Below, piece after piece: positions 35,911-43,710 of a stretch of 43,710 nt of DNA. Numbering within the stretch: position 1 is the first letter of the stretch; each line of letters opens with the position of its first letter. The DNA is taken from contig CACGBI010000009.1 of the NCBI GenBank assembly GCA_902571235.1, positions 1 to 43,710 on the forward strand, given 5' to 3'. Source of the DNA: an uncultured Pelagibacteraceae bacterium (GTDB taxonomy: Bacteria; Pseudomonadota; Alphaproteobacteria; Pelagibacterales; Pelagibacteraceae). Made by a program: the position numbers and the translations under genes. The notes under the pieces were generated by a model. It saw only the letters and a program-made list of their open reading frames with translations, was not told the origin of the DNA and ran no database searches.

Positions 35911-36722
35911 AATTTACCTATTTCTTTTGAAGAATTGATATAGCCATTCATTGTTCCACAATCAAGATATTTACCTTCAAAATTATGAGCTATAAATTTT
36001 TCTTTACCATTAATTAATAACTGTATAGCGTCAGTAATATGCATCTCTTTTCCTTTAGCAGGCTTAAGAGATTTTATTTTCTTAAAAATAGTACGTGGTA
36101 GTATATATCTCCCTATAACAGCGTTATTCGATGGAGCTTTTTTTACTGATGGCTTTTCAACAACGCCATCAATAATATAATCTCTTTTATTTAATTTTTT
36201 ATTTATTTTAAATATTCCCCATCTTGAAACATTATTTTTTTTTACTTTCATGGATGCCATAACAGACGCTTGATATTTCTCGTGAACCTTAATCATTGCC
36301 CGAGAACAATTTTTTTTAATTATCAAATCATCTGGTAATAACATCAAAAAATATTTATTTTTAATATGCTTTTGAGTTTTAAGAACAGCATCACCTGTGC
36401 CTTTTGGAATGTCTTGAAATACAAACTTAATTTTATTTTTATATTTTAGTATTCTCTTATATTCATTAGATATTCTTTTATCTCTCTTTTTTTTAATAAT
36501 ACTTTTGTAAAAAGTATCACTATAAAAATATCTTTTTATCATTAATTTTTTAGTGGAAATTATAAATATAATCTCTTTAATACCTGCATCAATACATTCA
36601 TCAAGAATATATTCGATTCCAGGTCTACCATTAATAGGTAGAAGTTCTTTAGCAAAAATACTAGTTAAAGGTAGTAACCTGGTTCCAAGCCCTGCTAAAG
36701 GAATAATTGCTTGTTTAATCAT
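35907..36722 (-). CDS. galU: UTP-glucose-1-phosphate uridylyltransferase
   Basis: Makes UDP-glucose from UTP and glucose 1-phosphate. 271 residues. The nucleotide-binding start IKQAIIPLAGLGTRLLPLT and SIFAKELLPINGRPGIEYIL match GalU, with Phe where the family often has Pro before the KE. LLPDDLIIKK, DGVVEKPSVKKAPSNNAVIG and GKEMHITDAIQLLI follow, then FEGKYLDCGTMNGYINS. It is the first gene of a two-gene unit with ugd and is divergent from panC. Confidence 0.95.
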   Translation of the reverse strand: MIKQAIIPLAGLGTRLLPLTSIFAKELLPINGRPGIEYILDECIDAGIKEIIFIISTKKLMIKRYFYSDTFYKSIIKKKRDKRISNEYKRILKYKNKIKFVFQDIPKGTGDAVLKTQKHIKNKYFLMLLPDDLIIKKNCSRAMIKVHEKYQASVMASMKVKKNNVSRWGIFKINKKLNKRDYIIDGVVEKPSVKKAPSNNAVIGRYILPRTIFKKIKSLKPAKGKEMHITDAIQLLINGKEKFIAHNFEGKYLDCGTMNGYINSSKEIGKL

Positions 36723-36756
36723 TTAAATGTTTTACTTATTAAATAATTTAATACAA

Positions 36757-37572
36757 ATGAAAATTTTATTAAACAATTCAATATTAATTGAATCTTTAAG
36801 GCCATTTAATGACTTAGGTTTTGTTCCTACTATGGGTGGTATTCATAAAGGTCATTTATCGCTTATAAATAAATCAAATAAAATTTGTAAAAAAACTATT
36901 GTGAGTATTTTTTTAAATCCTAAACAATTTAACAATAAAAAAGATTTAATGTCTTATCCACGTAATATTAAAAAAGATTTACAAATTTTGAAAAAGAGTA
37001 AAAAAGTTGATTTTGTTTATCTCCCAAAATTTGAAGATATATATGAGGATAATAAAAAATCGAAAATTAAAATTAACAAAAAGGACAAAATTTTATGTGC
37101 AAAGTATAGAAAAGGTCATTTTGAAGGAGTTTTAGATGTAATGAATAGATTGACTAAAATCATTAATCCACAAAAAATATTTATGGGTGAAAAAGATTTT
37201 CAACAACTGTATCTTGTTAAAAATTTATTAAAGAAAAAATATAAAACAAAAATAATCCCATGTAAAACAATACGCGATAAGAACAAAATAGCTCTTTCTT
37301 CGAGAAATATCTTATTAAGTTCAATCAATCATACACTAGCAGGAAAAATATATAATGAATTGATAAATATTAAAAAGAGAATTTATAGAAAAAAAAATAT
37401 TTCTAAATTTTTAAAAAATCAAAAAAAACAATTAGAGATAAATTTTAAAGTTAAGATTGATTATTTAGAATTTAGAAACATAAAGAATTTTAAACTTTCA
37501 AAAAAAAATAAAAATTCAAGATTATTTATCGCCTATTACATAAACAATGTGAGATTAATTGATAATCTCTAA
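36757..37572 (+). CDS. panC: Pantothenate synthetase
   Basis: Joins pantoate and beta-alanine using ATP, giving vitamin B5. The preferred start is ATG 36757 (MKILLNNSILIESLRPF), 271 residues, which puts about 21 residues before the FVPTMGGIHKGHLSLI HIGH-type motif as in known PanC proteins. An ATG at 36727 would add ten residues, only 4 bp from the galU start. IFLNPKQFNNKKD, GEKDFQQLYLVKNLL and ALSSRNILLSS are family features. The C-terminal third is unusually lysine- and asparagine-rich. Its stop is 2 bp from the convergent mgtE stop. panB is not in this window. Confidence 0.92.
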   Translation: MKILLNNSILIESLRPFNDLGFVPTMGGIHKGHLSLINKSNKICKKTIVSIFLNPKQFNNKKDLMSYPRNIKKDLQILKKSKKVDFVYLPKFEDIYEDNKKSKIKINKKDKILCAKYRKGHFEGVLDVMNRLTKIINPQKIFMGEKDFQQLYLVKNLLKKKYKTKIIPCKTIRDKNKIALSSRNILLSSINHTLAGKIYNELINIKKRIYRKKNISKFLKNQKKQLEINFKVKIDYLEFRNIKNFKLSKKNKNSRLFIAYYINNVRLIDNL

Positions 37573-37574
37573 AA

Positions 37575-38948
37575 TTATAAAAAATATGCCCCTACACCTA
37601 AAAAAGAAACAAATCCAATTACATCTGTAATTGTTGTTACAAAAACACTAGATGCAATAGCTGGATCAATATTCATTTTTTTTAATGTAAAAGGAACTAA
37701 AATACCAAATAATCCTGCTATGATCATTGTAAGTACCATCGATATAGCAATTATTATCGAAAGAATATTATCTTGAAACCAAATTTGAACAATGACAGCA
37801 CTTATAGCTGCAAAAATAATTCCATTTAAAATTCCAATAGAAAATTCCTTAAATACATTTGAGGAAAAATTATTTTGTGTTAGATCATTAGTTGCTATAG
37901 TTCTTACAGCTACAGCTAAAGTTTGCATACCAGCATTTCCACCCATAGAAGCAACAATAGGCATCAAGAAGGCTAATACTACCATTTGTTCAATAGTTGC
38001 TCCAAACAAACTAATACACCAGGTTGCTAAAAAAGCTGTGAATAAATTAAGTAAAAGCCAATTAAATCTTCTTTTTGTTTTTTTAACAACACCATCGGTA
38101 ATTTCCTCATCACCAACTCCAGCTAACCTTAATGCATCTTCCTCTGCTTCTTCTTTTAATACAGTAAGTACATCATCTGAAGTGATCATGCCTACTAACT
38201 TATTAGTTTTATCTACAACACATGCAGAATTTAGATTATAATTCTCAAATAAATTACCAACCTCTTCTCTATCCATATCAACAGGTATTAAGAAGGTATT
38301 ATCGTCCATAATTGATGACATTTTTGTTTCTCTTGAAGTTCTTAAAACTTTAGATGAGGGCACAGTACCTATTGGTTTAAAATTTTCATCTACAATATAA
38401 ATTTCTAAAAATTGTTCTGGCAGATCTTTATTTTCTCTAAGATAGTCTATAGTTTGTCCAACCGACCAATTGCTAGGAATTGCTGTAAATTCTCTCTGCA
38501 TGATTCTGGCAGCACTGTCCTCAGGATAACTAAGTCCTTCTAACAAAGCAAAACGATCTTTTGGGGGTAGTGAGCTTAATATTGTATTTTTATCTTTTTC
38601 TTCAACATTTTCTAAAATTGAAATAGCATCATCTGACTCTAAATTTTTTAATATTCTAACAATAGCATCTGATGAAAGATATTTAATAATTTCTGACTGA
38701 ACAGACTCATTTAACTCAACAAAAACTTCTGGATCAATTCTAAAATTATTTAATTTAATTAGTTTTTCTCTATCATTTTCACTTAAATGTTCAATGATAT
38801 CAGCAGCATCTGCGGGATGCATTTCTTTAAATGAATTGGTGATAAATAAAGCATCGTTACTTGTGATCTTATCAGTAACTACTTTTATATACTCTTTATT
38901 AAATTCAAAATTGACTTTTTTATCTTTGATTTTTTTAATTAAAGTCAT
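37575..38948 (-). CDS. mgtE: Magnesium transporter MgtE
   Basis: Homodimeric magnesium channel gated by cytoplasmic magnesium. 457 residues, normal length. The N-terminal superhelical domain (MHPADAADIIEHLSENDREK, about 40-130) is followed by two CBS domains (SAARIMQREFTAIPSNWSVG and IPVDMDREEVGNLFENYNLN). About five membrane helices follow, with the pore motif MPIVASMGGNAGMQTLAVAV and the end PAIASSVFVTTITDVIGF. Convergent with panC (2 bp) and divergent from lipB with about 60 bp between starts. No magnesium riboswitch can fit in that gap. Confidence 0.97.
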   Translation of the reverse strand: MTLIKKIKDKKVNFEFNKEYIKVVTDKITSNDALFITNSFKEMHPADAADIIEHLSENDREKLIKLNNFRIDPEVFVELNESVQSEIIKYLSSDAIVRILKNLESDDAISILENVEEKDKNTILSSLPPKDRFALLEGLSYPEDSAARIMQREFTAIPSNWSVGQTIDYLRENKDLPEQFLEIYIVDENFKPIGTVPSSKVLRTSRETKMSSIMDDNTFLIPVDMDREEVGNLFENYNLNSACVVDKTNKLVGMITSDDVLTVLKEEAEEDALRLAGVGDEEITDGVVKKTKRRFNWLLLNLFTAFLATWCISLFGATIEQMVVLAFLMPIVASMGGNAGMQTLAVAVRTIATNDLTQNNFSSNVFKEFSIGILNGIIFAAISAVIVQIWFQDNILSIIIAISMVLTMIIAGLFGILVPFTLKKMNIDPAIASSVFVTTITDVIGFVSFLGVGAYFL

Positions 38949-39008
38949 AAATATACCTATAATTCAGTCGGAACTTTTAATACATAATAGAGAGAATACA
39001 ATTTTTTT

Positions 39009-39638
39009 ATGGATATAGAGATCAAAAAGTCAACAAAACCAGTAAAATACAATGATGCTTTATCTCTTCTTGAAGCAAGATCAAAGTTAGTAAGTAAAAA
39101 TGAGGAAAAAGAACTAATATGGATATTAGAACACGACCCTATTTTTACAGCAGGTAAAAACTTTTCAGAAAATGATATTTTAGACAAATCAATAGATATT
39201 TATCAGACAAATCGTGGGGGTAAAATTACTTATCATGGACCAGGTCAATTAATGTTTTATTTTGTAATTGATTTGAGAAATAGATTAAAAGATATAAGAA
39301 AATTTATTTCAGTAATTGAAAATTCTATTATTGAAACATTAAGAGAATTTAAAATAGAAACACAGGCTGATAGAGATAACATTGGTATTTGGTTTAACAA
39401 TAAAGGTGAAATGGAAAAAATTGCTGCTATAGGAGTGAGAGTAAGTAAATGGGTTGCTTATCACGGTTTTTGTTTAAATATAAAAAATGATCTTGATCCA
39501 TACAAGAAGATAATACCATGTGGAATTACAGATAAAAAAGTTACTAATTTAAAAAAAATTTCAAATATAAGATTTAATAAAATTGATGAAATTTTAATAG
39601 ATAAATTTATTTCAAATTTGAAAAATTTAGACGCTTAA
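39009..39638 (+). CDS. lipB: Octanoyltransferase LipB
   Basis: Moves octanoate from acyl carrier protein to lipoate-dependent enzyme domains. 209 residues. LEHDPIFTAGKNFSEND, the His76 in GGKITYHGPGQLMFYFVIDL, Lys137 (KIAAIGVRVSKWVAYHGF) and the nucleophile Cys171 (KIIPCGITDKKVTNL) are all present. Downstream its last 32 bases overlap the 3' end of the convergent pseudouridine synthase gene. In SAR11 lipoate serves the 2-oxoacid dehydrogenases and the glycine cleavage H protein, which uses glycine like the sox operon's product. Confidence 0.97.
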   Translation: MDIEIKKSTKPVKYNDALSLLEARSKLVSKNEEKELIWILEHDPIFTAGKNFSENDILDKSIDIYQTNRGGKITYHGPGQLMFYFVIDLRNRLKDIRKFISVIENSIIETLREFKIETQADRDNIGIWFNNKGEMEKIAAIGVRVSKWVAYHGFCLNIKNDLDPYKKIIPCGITDKKVTNLKKISNIRFNKIDEILIDKFISNLKNLDA

Positions 39639-40524
39639 CTTTTAACAATTTTTTAAAATGATCTGGCAATAAAGCTGTATAAGTATATTTTACTTCATTA
39701 ATCATAAATTTAATTTTATAAGAATGTAACATTAAATTTTTATTAAGACCTTTATTTGTATTAGAAAGTTTGTATTTTAAATCACCAAATATTGGTTGAC
39801 CGATAGAATGTAATTGTTTACGTAATTGATGTTTTCTTCCAGTGATAGGCTTTAACTCTACCAAACTTGCTTCAGAGTTTTTATCTATTACTCTAAATAA
39901 TGTTTTAGCTTTTTCTGTTATCTTTTTCTTTCCATCATATCTAATCAGGTCATCATTCCATTCGCCTGAGTTTTTATTAAGTTCACCGTGGCATATAGCT
40001 AAATAAGTTTTATAAACCTTACGTAATCTAAACAATGAAGTAAGTAGTTGAGCACTTTCTCTTGTCTTTGCGATTATAAAAACCCCTGAAGTATCTTTAT
40101 CTAATCTATGAACTGAAAAGGGTTTAGTATCTTTAAAAATTTCACTTTTAGCAAATATATCAACAAGATTTTTTTTAGATTTAGTTCCTCCTTGTACAGA
40201 AATTCCCGAACTTTTATTTAAGACAATAAATTTATCGTTATTATCAATAATTAAATCTTCATTAGATTTTATGATTTTTTTTGATGGTTCAAATTTTATT
40301 TTTTTTTTAATTAAAGTATTTTCAAAATTTATATTAAATAGATCAATTTGATCATTAATTTTTAATTTAGATGAGCTTTTAATTTTTTTTTTATTTAATT
40401 TTATTTTACCTAATCTTAAATATTTTTCTATTAAGCTTTGGGGAATATTGCCAAATAAGTTTCTAATCCATCTGTCAACACGCATATCATTACACGTTGA
40501 ATCAACGATGTATGTCTTTTTCAT
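39607..40524 (-). CDS. RluC/RluD-family 23S rRNA pseudouridine synthase
   Basis: Isomerises uridines in large-subunit rRNA. 305 residues. An S4 RNA-binding domain is at the N-terminus (MRVDRWIRNLFGNIPQSLIE, LRLGKIKLNKKKI), followed by the catalytic motif PFSVHRLDKDTSGVFIIAK with Asp142, and LVELKPITGRKHQLRKQLHS. The pattern fits the RluC group best; which uridines are modified cannot be told. It begins 11 bp after rplQ ends and converges on lipB with a 32-base overlap of coding sequence. Confidence 0.92.
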   Translation of the reverse strand: MKKTYIVDSTCNDMRVDRWIRNLFGNIPQSLIEKYLRLGKIKLNKKKIKSSSKLKINDQIDLFNINFENTLIKKKIKFEPSKKIIKSNEDLIIDNNDKFIVLNKSSGISVQGGTKSKKNLVDIFAKSEIFKDTKPFSVHRLDKDTSGVFIIAKTRESAQLLTSLFRLRKVYKTYLAICHGELNKNSGEWNDDLIRYDGKKKITEKAKTLFRVIDKNSEASLVELKPITGRKHQLRKQLHSIGQPIFGDLKYKLSNTNKGLNKNLMLHSYKIKFMINEVKYTYTALLPDHFKKLLKVKRLNFSNLK

Positions 40525-40535
40525 GAATTAAAAAA

Positions 40536-40979
40536 CTATGCTGTTTTTATTTTTTTTTCTTCAGCTTTAGGTGTGTCTTTGTCTGTGTTTTTTTTCTTTT
40601 TATCAACTCTTTTTGCTTCAAGATCTCTATCTACAAATTCTATAATTGCCATAGGTGCATTATCACCATATCTAAATCCAGCTTTTATGATTCGTGTATA
40701 TCCACCATTTCTTTTTTCATATCTTTTTGAAAGAGTTTTTTTAACTTTGTTAGCTGATTTAATATCCTGCAATTTTGAAACTAACATTTTAGTTGTTTGA
40801 AGTGTCTCTTTCTTTCCAAGGGTAATTATTTTATCAGCTTGTGGTTTTAAAAATTTAGCTTTTGGCAAAGTAGTTTTAATTTGCTCATACTTAATTAATG
40901 AATTAAGCATGTTTTTTAGTAATGCTTTTCTGTGTTCAGAAGTTCTATTTAGCTTTTTATTTACTAATCCATGTCTCAT
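40536..40979 (-). CDS. rplQ: Ribosomal protein bL17
   Basis: Large-subunit protein near the exit tunnel. 147 residues. RHGLVNKKLNRTSEHRKALL, LNSLIKYEQIKTTLPKAKFL, and YTRIIKAGFRYGDNAPMAII are standard. After the core there is a C-terminal Lys/Glu-rich tail of about 25 residues (KKKKNTDKDTPKAEEKKIKT), common among alphaproteobacteria. It overlaps rpoA by one base and is the last ribosomal gene of the alpha operon here. Confidence 0.97.
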   Translation of the reverse strand: MRHGLVNKKLNRTSEHRKALLKNMLNSLIKYEQIKTTLPKAKFLKPQADKIITLGKKETLQTTKMLVSKLQDIKSANKVKKTLSKRYEKRNGGYTRIIKAGFRYGDNAPMAIIEFVDRDLEAKRVDKKKKNTDKDTPKAEEKKIKTA

Positions 40980-42007
40980 TAAATAGCTTCCTCTAATTTT
41001 TTAGACATTTCAGCAATATTGTCTGGTGGCCAGTTAGGGATTTCCATTCCTAAATATAAAGACATTCCAGTTAAAACCTCTTTTATTTCATTTAAAGACT
41101 TTCTTCCAAAGTTCGGTGTTCTCAACATCTCACCTTCTGATTTTTGAACAAGATCTCCAATATAGATTATATTATCATTTTTAAGACAATTCATTGATCT
41201 TACTGATAATTCTAATTCATCCACTTTTCTTAATAAATTTTTATTAAATTCAGGTTCAGATGAAACCTCTTTAACAGGAGCCTCAACTGGTTCATCAAAG
41301 TTAACAAACATTTTAAGCTGGTCTTGAAAAATTCTGGCAGAGTATGCAACAGCATCTTCAGCTGAAATTGAACCATTAGTTTCTACTTCCATTATTAATT
41401 TATCGTAATCTAAAGCTTTTCCTTCTCTAGCAGTACTAACAGAGTATGAAACTTTTTTAACAGGACTATATAATGAGTCAATTGCTATTAAACCTAATGG
41501 TGGCTCCTCTGGTTTATTGAGTTCAGCAGGAACGTAACCTTTTCCAGTATTTACATTCATTTCCATATGAAAATTTGTATTTTCATCTAAGTTACATATT
41601 ACTAAGTCTGGATTTAATATTTCAACATCAGCCACTGGTGTTATGTCCGAAGCTTTTATTTCACCAGGACCCTTAGCATCTAAAATTAATTTTTTTGTAC
41701 CCTCAGATAAACTTTTTAGTGCTAATGATTTAACATTTAATACAATGTCTGTAACATCTTCTCTTACACCTTTTATAGAAGTAAATTCATGTAATACACC
41801 ATCAATTTGAATAGATGTTACTGCTGCACCACGGATCGAAGAAAGAAGTATTCTTCTTAAAGAATTTCCTAATGTTAATCCGTAACCTTTTTCTAATGGT
41901 TCAGCAATTATTTTTGCATGAGTAAGATCATCACTCAGTTTAACATCTAATTTAGCAGGTTTAATTAATGATTTCCAATTTTTAACATTAACATTTTCAG
42001 TTTCCAT
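40979..42007 (-). CDS. rpoA: DNA-directed RNA polymerase alpha subunit
   Basis: Assembly scaffold of RNA polymerase with a C-terminal DNA-contact domain. 342 residues, normal. N-terminal domain: [20 protein letters not shown] and [20 protein letters not shown]. The linker is around residue 250, and the alpha-CTD holds [17 protein letters not shown] and [18 protein letters not shown], with the helix-hairpin-helix residues that contact UP elements. One-base overlaps link it to rpsK and rplQ. Confidence 0.98.
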   Translation of the reverse strand: METENVNVKNWKSLIKPAKLDVKLSDDLTHAKIIAEPLEKGYGLTLGNSLRRILLSSIRGAAVTSIQIDGVLHEFTSIKGVREDVTDIVLNVKSLALKSLSEGTKKLILDAKGPGEIKASDITPVADVEILNPDLVICNLDENTNFHMEMNVNTGKGYVPAELNKPEEPPLGLIAIDSLYSPVKKVSYSVSTAREGKALDYDKLIMEVETNGSISAEDAVAYSARIFQDQLKMFVNFDEPVEAPVKEVSSEPEFNKNLLRKVDELELSVRSMNCLKNDNIIYIGDLVQKSEGEMLRTPNFGRKSLNEIKEVLTGMSLYLGMEIPNWPPDNIAEMSKKLEEAI

Positions 42008-42456
42008 TAAACTCTCCTTTTTTTTGGTGGACGTGTACCGTTATGCGGCATCGGCGTTGTATCTTTTATAGATAAAATCTTAAAACCTCTAGCTTGTAAA
42101 GCTCTTAAAGCAGTTTCTCTTCCAGAACCTGGACCTTTTACCTCAACTGATAAAGTTTTCATTCCATAATCTAAGGCTTTAGACGCAGCAGCATCAGCAG
42201 CAATTTGTGCAGCATATGGAGTTGATTTTCTTGATCCTTTAAAACCTTTTTGACCTGCGGACGCCCATGAAATTACATTTCCATTTGTATCTGCAATGGA
42301 AATAATTGTATTATTAAATGTAGATTGAACATAAGCAATGCCATTCAAAATATTTTTCTTAACTTTTTTCTTTTTTGAGTAAGAACTTTTATTAGATTTT
42401 TTTGATGACTTATCTATCTTTTGATCTTTATTTTCAACTTTATCTGTTTTTACCAT
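42007..42456 (-). CDS. rpsK: Ribosomal protein uS11
   Basis: Small-subunit platform protein near the mRNA exit. 149 residues against about 129 typical. The extra N-terminus ([20 protein letters not shown] and a [10 protein letters not shown] run) is Lys/Ser-rich and of low complexity. The conserved core begins [20 protein letters not shown] and ends [18 protein letters not shown] with RPPKKRRV. No internal ATG would restore the usual length without losing the basic stretch. It lies between rpsM and rpoA as in most bacteria. Confidence 0.97.
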   Translation of the reverse strand: MVKTDKVENKDQKIDKSSKKSNKSSYSKKKKVKKNILNGIAYVQSTFNNTIISIADTNGNVISWASAGQKGFKGSRKSTPYAAQIAADAAASKALDYGMKTLSVEVKGPGSGRETALRALQARGFKILSIKDTTPMPHNGTRPPKKRRV

Positions 42457-42458
42457 TA

Positions 42459-42842
42459 TTATTTTTTAGTTGGTGTTAATTTTTTTCCAGCAATAGCTAT
42501 GGCCTTACCTTTTCTGGTTCTGGCGTTACATCTAGTTCTTTGTCCTCTAACAGGTAATTTCTTTCTATGTCTAGAACCTCTATAACAAGCTAAATCAATT
42601 AATCTTTTAATACTTAATGAATAATCTCTTCTTAGATCTCCTTCTACTTTAAAATTTTGATCTATGTATTCTCTAATTTTTAAAATTTCATCATCAGTGA
42701 GTTCGTTAATTCTTTTTTTTTGGGGAATTTCTAATGAAGAACAAATTTGTTTAGAAAATTTATCTCCAATTCCATAAATATAAGTTAAACCTATATGAAC
42801 AAGTTTATTTTGGGGAATGTTAATACCTGCGATCCGAGCCAT
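42459..42842 (-). CDS. rpsM: Ribosomal protein uS13
   Basis: Small-subunit head protein that contacts the large subunit and tRNA. 127 residues. [20 protein letters not shown], the [13 protein letters not shown] helix-turn region, the [20 protein letters not shown] segment and the basic tail [20 protein letters not shown] are standard. It follows adk with 56 bp between, where the operon may carry regulatory sequence, and precedes rpsK by 2 bp. Confidence 0.98.
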   Translation of the reverse strand: MARIAGINIPQNKLVHIGLTYIYGIGDKFSKQICSSLEIPQKKRINELTDDEILKIREYIDQNFKVEGDLRRDYSLSIKRLIDLACYRGSRHRKKLPVRGQRTRCNARTRKGKAIAIAGKKLTPTKK

Positions 42843-42898
42843 AAAATTTGTGATAATTTGAGCCCTTTTATATAAGAAGATCTTTTAAAGTCAACGGG

Positions 42899-43462
42899 TT
42901 AAACATTTAGAAAAGTGTCTATTTTCCTTGTTATTTCGTCTATTTCTAGACTTCCATTGATCTCCTTAAAGTTTGGATTCTCAGAGTAGAAATTTAAAAC
43001 TGGTTGGGTTGTTTTCATATATGTATCATATCGTTTTAGTATAGTTGAAGATTCATCATCGTGTCTCTTTTCAATCATTTTTCTTTTCTCAATTCTTTTG
43101 ATGATTGTCTCTTTATCAACGTTAAGAAATAAAATTAAATCTATCTTTTGATTTGATGTTTCAAGTAATAAATTTAAATTTCTAGCCTGACTCAAAGTTC
43201 TTGGATATCCATCAAAAATTAATTTGTCTTTTTTTTGAGGATCAAAAACTAAATTTTTTATAAGCTTATTAACTATTTCGTCACTAACAAAATTTCCATT
43301 ATTCATGTCATTTTTGATAGCCATTCCAATGGCTGACTTTTTATTGATTTCTTCTCTTAAAAGTTCCCCAGTGGAAATTTGAAAAGCATTTAATTTGTTT
43401 ACAAGATATTTAGACTGTGTACCTTTTCCAGCACCAGGAGGTCCAAATAAAATTATATTCAC
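42899..43462 (-). CDS. adk: Adenylate kinase, short-LID form
   Basis: Balances adenine nucleotides (ATP + AMP to 2 ADP). 187 residues, the short form. The P-loop is IILFGPPGAGKGTQSKYL; AMP-binding FQISTGELLREEI and IFDGYPRTLSQARNL follow. The LID region is reduced to RKMIEKRHDDESSTILKRYD, without zinc cysteines. The start is GTG (43460-43462), placed exactly where known Adk proteins start; secY ends directly before it. The secY-adk-rpsM order is normal for the spc/alpha ribosomal operons of alphaproteobacteria. Confidence 0.97.
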   Translation of the reverse strand: MNIILFGPPGAGKGTQSKYLVNKLNAFQISTGELLREEINKKSAIGMAIKNDMNNGNFVSDEIVNKLIKNLVFDPQKKDKLIFDGYPRTLSQARNLNLLLETSNQKIDLILFLNVDKETIIKRIEKRKMIEKRHDDESSTILKRYDTYMKTTQPVLNFYSENPNFKEINGSLEIDEITRKIDTFLNV

Positions 43463-43710
43463 TTACTTACCAAATTTAGTTTTTTTAATAAGTTGTTCAT
43501 ATTGAGAACTCATGAGTCTAGTTTGAATTTGAGTAACTGTATCAATAGCAACTACAACAACAATTAAAATTGATGCACCACCTAAATAGAAAGGTATTGG
43601 ATAATTTGCAATTAAAAATTCAGGCATTAAGCAAACTAGTGTTAAATATAATGCACCAATCGTTGTTAATTTAGTTAAAATATTTTCAATATAAATAGCT
43701 GTACTCTCTC
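43463..43710 (-). CDS. secY: Protein translocase subunit SecY (C-terminal end; cut by window edge)
   Basis: Only the last 82 codons lie inside the window. They read as the final membrane helices and cytoplasmic tail of SecY: YPIPFYLGGASILIVVVVAI followed by DTVTQIQTRLMSSQYEQLIK and the end KKTKFGK. The stop TAA (43463-43465) is immediately followed by the GTG start of adk, so the two are translationally adjacent. The frame stays open to the window edge. SecY is the channel of the Sec export pathway served by LepB. Confidence 0.93.
   Translation of the reverse strand, partial: ESTAIYIENILTKLTTIGALYLTLVCLMPEFLIANYPIPFYLGGASILIVVVVAIDTVTQIQTRLMSSQYEQLIKKTKFGK

Noticed and set aside
37792..38241. 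149-codon plus-strand frame inside mgtE
   Set aside because: Long, but antisense to the conserved membrane and CBS region of mgtE, with composition expected of the complementary frame.
38949..39008. Magnesium-sensing leader upstream of mgtE
   Set aside because: The gap to the divergent lipB start is about 60 bases; an M-box riboswitch cannot fit.
38957..39187. Minus-strand frame of 76 codons over the lipB start
   Set aside because: It lies opposite conserved lipB residues and would fill the mgtE/lipB divergent gap; no protein features support it.
42843..42898. Small RNA or attenuator between adk and rpsM
   Set aside because: The 56-base gap is AT-rich with no convincing hairpin; nothing beyond a possible leader can be supported.
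1..43710. CRISPR array, transposon ends, integrase or phage genes
   Set aside because: No spaced direct repeats, terminal inverted repeats or mobile-element proteins were seen by eye on either strand; the A and T runs are compositional.

Overview
The window looks like a chromosome segment from the SAR11 clade (Candidatus Pelagibacter or a close alphaproteobacterial relative). The DNA is strongly AT-rich. Proteins are rich in Lys, Asn and Ile. Genes are packed end to end with 1-4 bp overlaps, many convergent pairs have no room for a terminator, and gene order is alphaproteobacterial (glyA-nrdR-ribD, lepB-rnc-recO, pyrB-pyrC-plsY, secY-adk-rpsM-rpsK-rpoA-rplQ). The call rests on gene content, order and base composition, not on a database match. 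There is no gap over 300 bp without a gene, and I see no CRISPR array, insertion sequence, phage gene or plasmid gene.

Layout. 1-3290 (minus): a 2OG-Fe(II) hydroxylase-like gene, rpiB, glyA, nrdR and ribD (cut by the window edge). 3364-4353 (plus): hemB. 4354-11672 (minus): a long tightly coupled cluster read as dapA, smpB, folK, rsh (relA/spoT), pyrE, pdxJ, acpS, lepB, rnc, recO. 11715-13928 (plus): a soluble lytic transglycosylase. 13931-14022 (minus): tRNA-Ser(GCU). 14086-20750 (plus): a heterotetrameric sarcosine oxidase operon soxBDAG, followed by a solute-binding protein and one ABC permease. 20758-28019 (minus): a methyltransferase, a thermonuclease-like protein, a MATE transporter, trhO, an O-methyltransferase and gatCAB. 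28070-34610 (plus): ruvX, pyrB, a dihydroorotase homologue without its metal-binding histidines, plsY, topA, a 44-residue lipoprotein and a RidA-family gene. 34612-36722 (minus): galU and ugd. 36757-37572 (plus): panC. 37575-38948 (minus): mgtE. 39009-39638 (plus): lipB. 39607-43710 (minus): secY (cut), adk, rpsM, rpsK, rpoA, rplQ and an RluC/RluD-type pseudouridine synthase.

How it fits together. Most genes are core housekeeping: translation and tRNA charging (S13, S11, L17, RpoA, GatCAB, SmpB, tRNA-Ser), pyrimidine, folate, lysine, B6, pantothenate, lipoate, haem and riboflavin synthesis, protein export and RNA processing. The most distinctive accessory block is the sarcosine oxidase operon. 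It would turn an N-methylated amino acid into glycine and a folate-bound one-carbon unit, and it carries its own periplasmic binding protein and permease but no ATPase. GlyA, also in this window, uses the same two products to make serine.

I found no clear new multi-gene defence or mobile system. The points most worth a second look are the sox-linked transporter with an unusual ligand pocket and a lipobox-like permease N-terminus, an RSH enzyme missing its zinc-finger region, a CxC zinc ribbon in NrdR, a tiny lipoprotein overlapping topA, and empty slots where era, dprA and rpoZ are often found.
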